Positions 59,359 to 64,000 of a stretch of 64,000 nucleotides of DNA are shown piece after piece (the stretch's first letter is position 1; each line of letters begins with the position of its first letter). The position numbers and the translations under genes were made by a program. Source of the stretch: Palsa-506 sp963836355 (GTDB lineage: Bacteria; Actinomycetota; Actinomycetes; Streptosporangiales; Streptosporangiaceae). The notes beneath the pieces were generated by a model. The model searched no databases. It saw only the letters and a program-made list of their open reading frames with translations, and was not told the origin of the DNA. The stretch covers positions 124,001 through 188,000 of the forward strand of contig CAWIJO010000004.1 of NCBI GenBank assembly GCA_963836355.1. The letters run 5' to 3'.

Positions 59359-60537
59359 ATGAGCAGGCGCGGTTTTGGCGAGGATGCGATCTACTTCGAC
59401 CACTTAGGCGACTGCCGCGATGCGCGGCATCACAAGGGGTGCGCCGGGCGATGGCGTGGCGCGGTGTCGGCTGGCTACGACGCTGACGGCAAGCGGATCC
59501 GGCGCAAGGTATCCGGCCCGACCAAGCAGGACGTCAAGGACAAGCTGAGGGAGCTGCACGGCGACCTTGACGCCGGGCTCCAGGCAGCGGACGGCCGCTA
59601 TACCGTGCGGCAGGCTGTTGAGGATTGGTTGCGGGAGGGCCTGGACGGCCGGTCGGAGCAGACCGTGACGATGAACCGGCATGTCCTGCTGCCGGTTGTG
59701 GCCAGCCTCGGGCGGATTCAGGTGCGGCAGCTGACGACGCGGGACGTGCGCCGGGTGCTGGCGGAGATCGCGGAGACGCGCTCCAGCCGGACCGTCGTGA
59801 TCACGCACAATGCGCTGGAGCGGGTGATCCGCCACGCGGAGGCTAACGATCACGTCCGGCGCAATGTCGTGTCGCTGGTGCGGCCGCCGAAGGGGCAGGC
59901 CGGGCGCCCGTCCAAGTCGCTCACGATGGACCAGGCCGCGGCGCTGCTGGCGGCGGCCGAGGACTCGCGTCTTGGCGCCTACGTTGTGCTGTGCCTGCTT
60001 GCCGGGGTTCGTACCGAGGAGGCCAGGGCCATTACGTGGGATCACCTTGACCTCGACGGGGACCCGGATGCTGACCCGCCGGTGCCGCCGCACGTGGCGG
60101 TGTGGCGGTCGGTGCGGGCGCACGGTGACACGAAGACCAGCAAGTCCCGGCGAACGCTGCAGCTGCCCGAGCGTGCCGTTCAGGCGCTGCGGCTGCACCG
60201 GGCGCGGCAGGCTGAGCAGCGGCTGTTCGCGGGTGATGCCTGGCGGGATCACGAGCTGGTGTTCTGCACCTCGGTCGGGACTCGGCTGGATGCGGGTAAT
60301 GTGCGCCACACGTTCAAGAGGATTACCAAGGCTGCTGGCCTCGGCGAGGACTGGACGCCCCGGGAGCTGCGGACATCGTTCGTCAGCCTGATGTCGGAAT
60401 CGGGCGTGCTGGTGGAAGAGATAGCCCATCTGGTTGGACACTCAAGCTCGCGTACCACCGAGGTCATCTACCGTCGCGAGCTCCGCCCAGTGATCACCAC
60501 AGGCGCCGAGAAGATGGACAAGATCTTCGCTGGCTAA
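59359..60537 (+). CDS. int: tyrosine recombinase (phage/ICE-type integrase)
   Basis: This is a 392-residue integrase. The N-terminal arm-binding region (Cys-x9-Cys spacing and basic strands) is followed by a SAM-like core-binding domain (Thr-Val-Arg-Gln-Ala-Val-Glu-Asp-Trp-Leu) and the catalytic domain. Catalytic residues: Arg in Leu-Leu-Ala-Gly-Val-Arg-Thr-Glu-Glu-Ala-Arg, Lys in Thr-Lys-Thr-Ser-Lys-Ser-Arg-Arg, the Arg-Glu-Leu-Arg-Thr-Ser-Phe box (with Arg in place of the first His), His in Val-Gly-His-Ser-Ser-Ser, and the Tyr nucleophile in Val-Ile-Tyr-Arg-Arg. It lies just downstream of the tRNA-Ala 3' end. I prefer the ATG at 59359; a TTG at 59329 is in frame. Confidence 0.92.
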   Translation: MSRRGFGEDAIYFDHLGDCRDARHHKGCAGRWRGAVSAGYDADGKRIRRKVSGPTKQDVKDKLRELHGDLDAGLQAADGRYTVRQAVEDWLREGLDGRSEQTVTMNRHVLLPVVASLGRIQVRQLTTRDVRRVLAEIAETRSSRTVVITHNALERVIRHAEANDHVRRNVVSLVRPPKGQAGRPSKSLTMDQAAALLAAAEDSRLGAYVVLCLLAGVRTEEARAITWDHLDLDGDPDADPPVPPHVAVWRSVRAHGDTKTSKSRRTLQLPERAVQALRLHRARQAEQRLFAGDAWRDHELVFCTSVGTRLDAGNVRHTFKRITKAAGLGEDWTPRELRTSFVSLMSESGVLVEEIAHLVGHSSSRTTEVIYRRELRPVITTGAEKMDKIFAG

Positions 60538-60610
60538 CGCCTCCAGGCTTCCGGCGTCTGGATGCAAGTCTCCGGGCCTGGCTTCGGTTTGGGACACTGC
60601 GTCGTATGGG

Positions 60611-62755
60611 TCAGGGAGATGACCCAGAACTGCCCTCGCGGATGTAGGTCACCCCGAACGCCTTGACGTGACGGTACTCCTGGAGTTTGGTGGCGAGGTT
60701 GAAGGTGTCGCTGGTGACGAAGTGGAAGATGTCGAGGCCGCGGCCGAGCAGGATCTTCCAACCGGTGTCGGTGACAATCGAGCGGTCGTGGATCGTGTCG
60801 TCGAACGATACGTCGAAGTTGATGCCGCCGATTGCTGCACCCTGCTGAATCTTCACCAGGAGTTCCAGCTGCTTCCGGAGCTTCTCCTCCCCATTGTTGT
60901 TCTCTGAGGTGATGAGTGTGACGTTGACCTCGTCGGCGGCGTCCTTGGTGGTGGCGATGCCCTCGATGAGTTCCATCAGGTTCCGGGCCTGGTGGAACTG
61001 ACGGATGTACGGGTCGGTGATTGTGATCTGTGCTGCTCCGCGCAGGTACGGGACAAGCAACGTGTTGAACGAAACCCCGCGCTGGTTCTCCTGGAACGCC
61101 AGGTACCCCTCGAACAGCGGTGGTTCGGCGACTGGCTCGGGCTCGGTCGATGCCTTGATCTGTGCAGTCGATGCTGGCGTCGGCTCGCTTCCGTCAACCG
61201 GTGTCTCGGCACGTTCGCGGTAGTAGTACCCCGGGTATTCGTCCTCTTCGAGGGTCGAGACCGGGTGCCAGATTCCGCTCGTATCCAGGTAGCCGAACTT
61301 GACGTAGGCCATCGTCGAGTCGATCCGCAGGATCTGGTCTTTGACTCGCTTGCGGCCCTCGATGGCGAACCGCAGGATTTCCTCGATCTCCTCCTGTGCT
61401 GCCTCCTCGTGCGGGTGGAGGATCTTCATCAGTCCGGAGAAGGTTTTGTGGATGCCGTCGCGGTCGCGGGTCGAGATGTCCGATGAGAGCGTGAAGTGCT
61501 GCTGGTAAAGGTCCGAGTAGTCCTGCGAGCGCATCGACTTGAGCACCTCGGCGATGTAGTCGACGACGAAGCCGTAGCCGTCGGAGAACATCTCCCCGCG
61601 GATAGTGTCGACCTCCCACCCCGGGATGTAGTGGTGGAGCCGGTCGAGGTAGGCCGAGTCGTGGTAGCTCTCGGGTAGTTCGTCGAACAAATCGGAGTGC
61701 TTGAGCATGTATGGCACGGTGTGAGAGGTGTTGCCTACGAATGCCATCGACGCCTCTGCGCCGAGTGTCTCGACGCCGCGGGAGAACGACTTGTTCGCCA
61801 TGTAGTTCTTCATGATGTCGACAAGCGCCCTGTCCGAGCGCTTCTTCTTGCCTGCGAACTCGTCGAACGCCACGACATCCCAGTAACCGACCAGGCCGAG
61901 GCGCCCGCTGGCGTTGTTGACGAACAGCTTGGGGACCGTGACCTCGCCGCCGGAGATGAGCATGCCGTGGGGCGAGAACTCCGAGAAGATGTGTGACTTG
62001 CCGGTGCCCTTGGGGCCGAGTTCGACGACGTTGTAGTTGCGCTCGACGAAAGGAATGAGCCGCACGAGCTGGATGAGCTTGGCCCGTCGGCCGAACAGCT
62101 CCGGGTTGAACCCGATGGACTGCACCAGCAGGTCGATCCACTCATCGGTGGCGAACTCCCGCCGGGCGGCCAGGTAGCCCTCGAAGTCGAAGTTCGACAA
62201 CTGGATCGGCTTGATCGAGCCGAGTATCCACGGCACGGCCCGGGCGTCGTCGCTGTGAAAGTACTCGATGTCGCAGATGCACCAGACCCCGCCGACAAGC
62301 AGCTTCGGGTGCGCCTTGATCGTGGCGGGCTCGACGAGCACGCCCCTGATGCCGAGGTTGGCGAACTCTGCCTCGTAGACGTCATCCTTCTCGTTGAGCG
62401 TGGCCGTGACCTTGTCGATGATTCGGTGCCGCCCACGCTCGCGGATCGTGGACTTCACCAGCTCGGACTGGTTCCGGTGCACATAGTGCTCGGCCAGGAT
62501 CCTGCGCACGGTGTCGATGCCCGCCCGGATGGTTGCCTCGTCGTCGGATGCCGCGTACTGCCCGAGCAGGTATTCCAGGACGTACGACGGGACGATGGCA
62601 TTGCCCTTGACGGCCCTGACCAAGTCCTTGCGCACGACCACGCCTGGGAAGAGCCGGTTGATCTTGCGGTCCAGCTTGCTCTGCACCGGCGCTGCATCGA
62701 CCGGCCCATCCGGATCGACGGGTGCTTCCTGGCTGATATCACTCAGTTCGCTCAT
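60611..62755 (-). CDS. brxL: BREX BrxL-type AAA+ protein with C-terminal MIT_C-like domain
   Basis: This 714-residue protein belongs to the BrxL family of the BREX phage-defence system. The N-terminal part includes Arg-Lys-Asp-Leu and the segment Val-Pro-Ser-Tyr-Val-Leu-Glu-Tyr-Leu-Leu-Gly-Gln-Tyr. The AAA+ core has Walker A Gly-Pro-Lys-Gly-Thr-Gly-Lys-Ser at 247-254, Walker B Val-Val-Ala-Phe-Asp-Glu-Phe at 294-300 and Asp-Arg-Leu-His-His-Tyr-Ile-Pro-Gly-Trp at 371-380. Usual BrxL proteins end in a Lon-like S16 protease domain. Here, after a Pro/Glu/Thr linker (about 515-548), residues about 555-705 resemble MIT_C of MITD1: Asp-Pro-Tyr-Ile-Arg-Gln-Phe-His-Gln-Ala-Arg-Asn, then His-Asp-Arg-Ser-Ile and Gly-Arg-Gly-Leu-Asp-Ile-Phe. 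It is 13 bp downstream of pglZ. Confidence 0.88.
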   Translation of the reverse strand: MSELSDISQEAPVDPDGPVDAAPVQSKLDRKINRLFPGVVVRKDLVRAVKGNAIVPSYVLEYLLGQYAASDDEATIRAGIDTVRRILAEHYVHRNQSELVKSTIRERGRHRIIDKVTATLNEKDDVYEAEFANLGIRGVLVEPATIKAHPKLLVGGVWCICDIEYFHSDDARAVPWILGSIKPIQLSNFDFEGYLAARREFATDEWIDLLVQSIGFNPELFGRRAKLIQLVRLIPFVERNYNVVELGPKGTGKSHIFSEFSPHGMLISGGEVTVPKLFVNNASGRLGLVGYWDVVAFDEFAGKKKRSDRALVDIMKNYMANKSFSRGVETLGAEASMAFVGNTSHTVPYMLKHSDLFDELPESYHDSAYLDRLHHYIPGWEVDTIRGEMFSDGYGFVVDYIAEVLKSMRSQDYSDLYQQHFTLSSDISTRDRDGIHKTFSGLMKILHPHEEAAQEEIEEILRFAIEGRKRVKDQILRIDSTMAYVKFGYLDTSGIWHPVSTLEEDEYPGYYYRERAETPVDGSEPTPASTAQIKASTEPEPVAEPPLFEGYLAFQENQRGVSFNTLLVPYLRGAAQITITDPYIRQFHQARNLMELIEGIATTKDAADEVNVTLITSENNNGEEKLRKQLELLVKIQQGAAIGGINFDVSFDDTIHDRSIVTDTGWKILLGRGLDIFHFVTSDTFNLATKLQEYRHVKAFGVTYIREGSSGSSP

Positions 62756-62768
62756 AACCGCACCCTCC

Positions 62769-64000
62769 TTAGAAGTCGAAGTCCGAGCTGAATGAGCGCT
62801 TCAGCGTGTACAACGCTTTGGCGTAGATGCGCCACTGGTTCGTGTTGGTGATCTTCTTTTCGAGCCGGAACTCGATCGCCCGGTTGTTGTAGTCGTTGGC
62901 GTCCTGGCTGAGCAGCATGACCGCGCTCTGATAGCGGTCGCGCTTGTCGGTCGACTCCTGGTCGAACACCAGCTCAGGCTGGTTCGAGATGAGGGTCTCC
63001 CCGACGTAGAGCCCTGCGCGCAGAGTGCGGGCCTGAACCTTCTCACTGACCGGCTCGGACTGGAACAGCTTGACCACCAGCTGACCTGTGGTGATCTTGT
63101 CTGACTCGGGCAGCACCTCGACGTTGACCAGGCGAGTGTCGCTCTTGCGCTTCTTGTTGATCGCTAGTACAGGGACAACCACCTCCTGCAAAGCGGCTCC
63201 GCCGTGAACGAAACGCGACCCTGCACCGGGAAGCCGCAGGCGATGAATCGACTTCGGAATCTGCACGTCCAGGTCACTGTCGAGGCCGAGCTGTGCTGAC
63301 GTGAAAGACTTGAACGCAGGGTCTTCCTTCAGCCCGCGACCGAGAACGTAGCGACGATTGGTGACCTTGATTTCGTCACCCTGAGGCAGCGTCGACAGGT
63401 AGAAGGTGTCCGCGAGCGCCGTGTCCTGAAACAGAAAGCCGTGGTCAGCTGTTATGAGGATGTTCGTCGCATTCGCGTTCGTCAGACGCTTGACCAGATC
63501 GACCAGCTCACGGAGCGTCTCCTCGACGGCCTCGAAGACTTGACGCTCGGTCCCTGCCTTGTCCCCGGTCGCGTCGATGCGGTTGTGGTAGACGTACAGC
63601 ACCTGGTGACGCTGGTACAGCTCCCGCACCTCGTCCCGGGTGAGGGAGAACACATTCTCGGCCTGGATCGCTATACCTCCCACGCCGCCAAGGATCTTGC
63701 TGCGGTTCTGCGTGCCGTCCGAGCGTCGGCCGTCGATTACCACGGGATCGCCGTCTTTGGAGTGCCCGATCGTGCTATGCGGAAGAAGGGCAGCCATCCC
63801 GAGCTGCGTGTAGCTGGGCAGCACGCCGAGCATGGCATCGAGGGTCGCGTCGAACCGGTCCTCCTGCCGGATGCGTGAGCCGAGTTCGTCGGCGACCTCG
63901 TACCGGAGGGCATCGGAGATGATGACGACCGCCTTGCGCCGCCCGTCGCGGATGATCGGCGCGATGTGCTCGGCGAAGAACGAGGTCTGCGGTCGGAGCA
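62769..64000 (-). CDS. pglZ: BREX phosphatase-domain protein PglZ (5' end beyond the window)
   Basis: At least 410 codons are present; the gene runs off the right edge. PglZ proteins belong to the alkaline phosphatase superfamily and are the marker of BREX systems. The metal-site motif Val-Val-Ile-Ile-Ser-Asp-Ala-Leu-Arg-Tyr-Glu-Val-Ala-Asp is encoded near 63,900, and the second site Ile-Thr-Ala-Asp-His-Gly-Phe-Leu-Phe near 63,440. Val-Tyr-His-Asn-Arg-Ile-Asp-Ala lies between them. The C-terminal half is the usual PglZ extension (Phe-Val-His-Gly-Gly-Ala-Ala-Leu-Gln-Glu-Val-Val-Val-Pro-Val). brxL follows after 13 bp. The order pglZ-brxL is that of BREX types 1 and 4, so pglX or brxC should lie to the right of this window. 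Confidence 0.93.
   Translation of the reverse strand, partial: LRPQTSFFAEHIAPIIRDGRRKAVVIISDALRYEVADELGSRIRQEDRFDATLDAMLGVLPSYTQLGMAALLPHSTIGHSKDGDPVVIDGRRSDGTQNRSKILGGVGGIAIQAENVFSLTRDEVRELYQRHQVLYVYHNRIDATGDKAGTERQVFEAVEETLRELVDLVKRLTNANATNILITADHGFLFQDTALADTFYLSTLPQGDEIKVTNRRYVLGRGLKEDPAFKSFTSAQLGLDSDLDVQIPKSIHRLRLPGAGSRFVHGGAALQEVVVPVLAINKKRKSDTRLVNVEVLPESDKITTGQLVVKLFQSEPVSEKVQARTLRAGLYVGETLISNQPELVFDQESTDKRDRYQSAVMLLSQDANDYNNRAIEFRLEKKITNTNQWRIYAKALYTLKRSFSSDFDF

Noticed and set aside
60538..60610. Excisionase or small gene between the integrase and brxL
   Set aside because: Only 73 bp separate the two convergent stops; no open frame with a ribosome-binding site fits.

Overview
This window looks like a chromosome segment from a high-GC Gram-positive actinomycete. 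GC at third codon positions is very high, GTG and TTG starts are frequent, and the backbone order tig-clpP1-clpP2-clpX-valS-folC-DUF4233-ndk-mreBCD-mrdA-rodA-radical SAM-DUF2344-rne-rplU-rpmA-obgE...nadD-rsfS is the order known from Streptomyces and related filamentous actinobacteria. No marker present fixes the genus.

Region 1 (1-17,200) is a stress and accessory block: a MarC-type membrane protein, a DUF6325 protein, a formylglycine-generating enzyme and the arylsulfatase it probably activates, an HdeD-type membrane protein, SHOCT, carboxymuconolactone decarboxylase-like, RDD and nonapeptide-repeat proteins, DUF6458, a GH15 glucanase/trehalase and a large LuxR/MalT-type regulator split by a one-base frameshift. 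A 17-bp palindrome, TCACCC-N5-GGGTGA or a close variant, lies upstream of most of these genes and also upstream of a distant MMPL transporter at 48.6 kb. It reads as one regulon.

Region 2 (17,500-44,400) is the conserved backbone: protein quality control (trigger factor, ClpP1P2X), valS, folate and nucleotide enzymes, the rod-shape/elongasome operon (mreB, mreC, mreD, mrdA, rodA), a radical SAM pair, RNase E, ribosomal proteins L21/L27 and Obg. Within it the translation starts of ndk, mreD and rodA have been tandemly duplicated. At rodA this gives a ladder of overlapping stop/start codons. mrdA and probably the mreD tail carry frameshifts.

Region 3 (44,400-57,000) is a variable insert between obgE and nadD. 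It holds a decayed PEP-mutase gene, an ArsR regulator, a histidine phosphatase, methionine aminopeptidase, an intact PEP-mutase/isocitrate lyase paralogue, the MMPL transporter, a HelD-type RNA polymerase-recycling ATPase (frameshifted), an M48 protease, DUF2237, a carboxyltransferase relic and a MetE-like protein. nadD, rsfS and a frameshifted phosphoglycerate mutase-type gene follow.

Region 4 (59,210-64,000) is the left end of an integrative element. A tRNA-Ala(GGC) gene is followed by a tyrosine recombinase pointing inward, then, on the opposite strand, the distal genes of a BREX anti-phage system: pglZ (cut by the window end) and a brxL-type AAA+ gene. This BrxL does not end in the usual Lon-like protease domain. 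Its C-terminus matches the phospholipase-D-fold MIT_C domain of the ESCRT-associated protein MITD1. That is the most unusual protein here. Base composition drops visibly in this region, as expected for acquired DNA.
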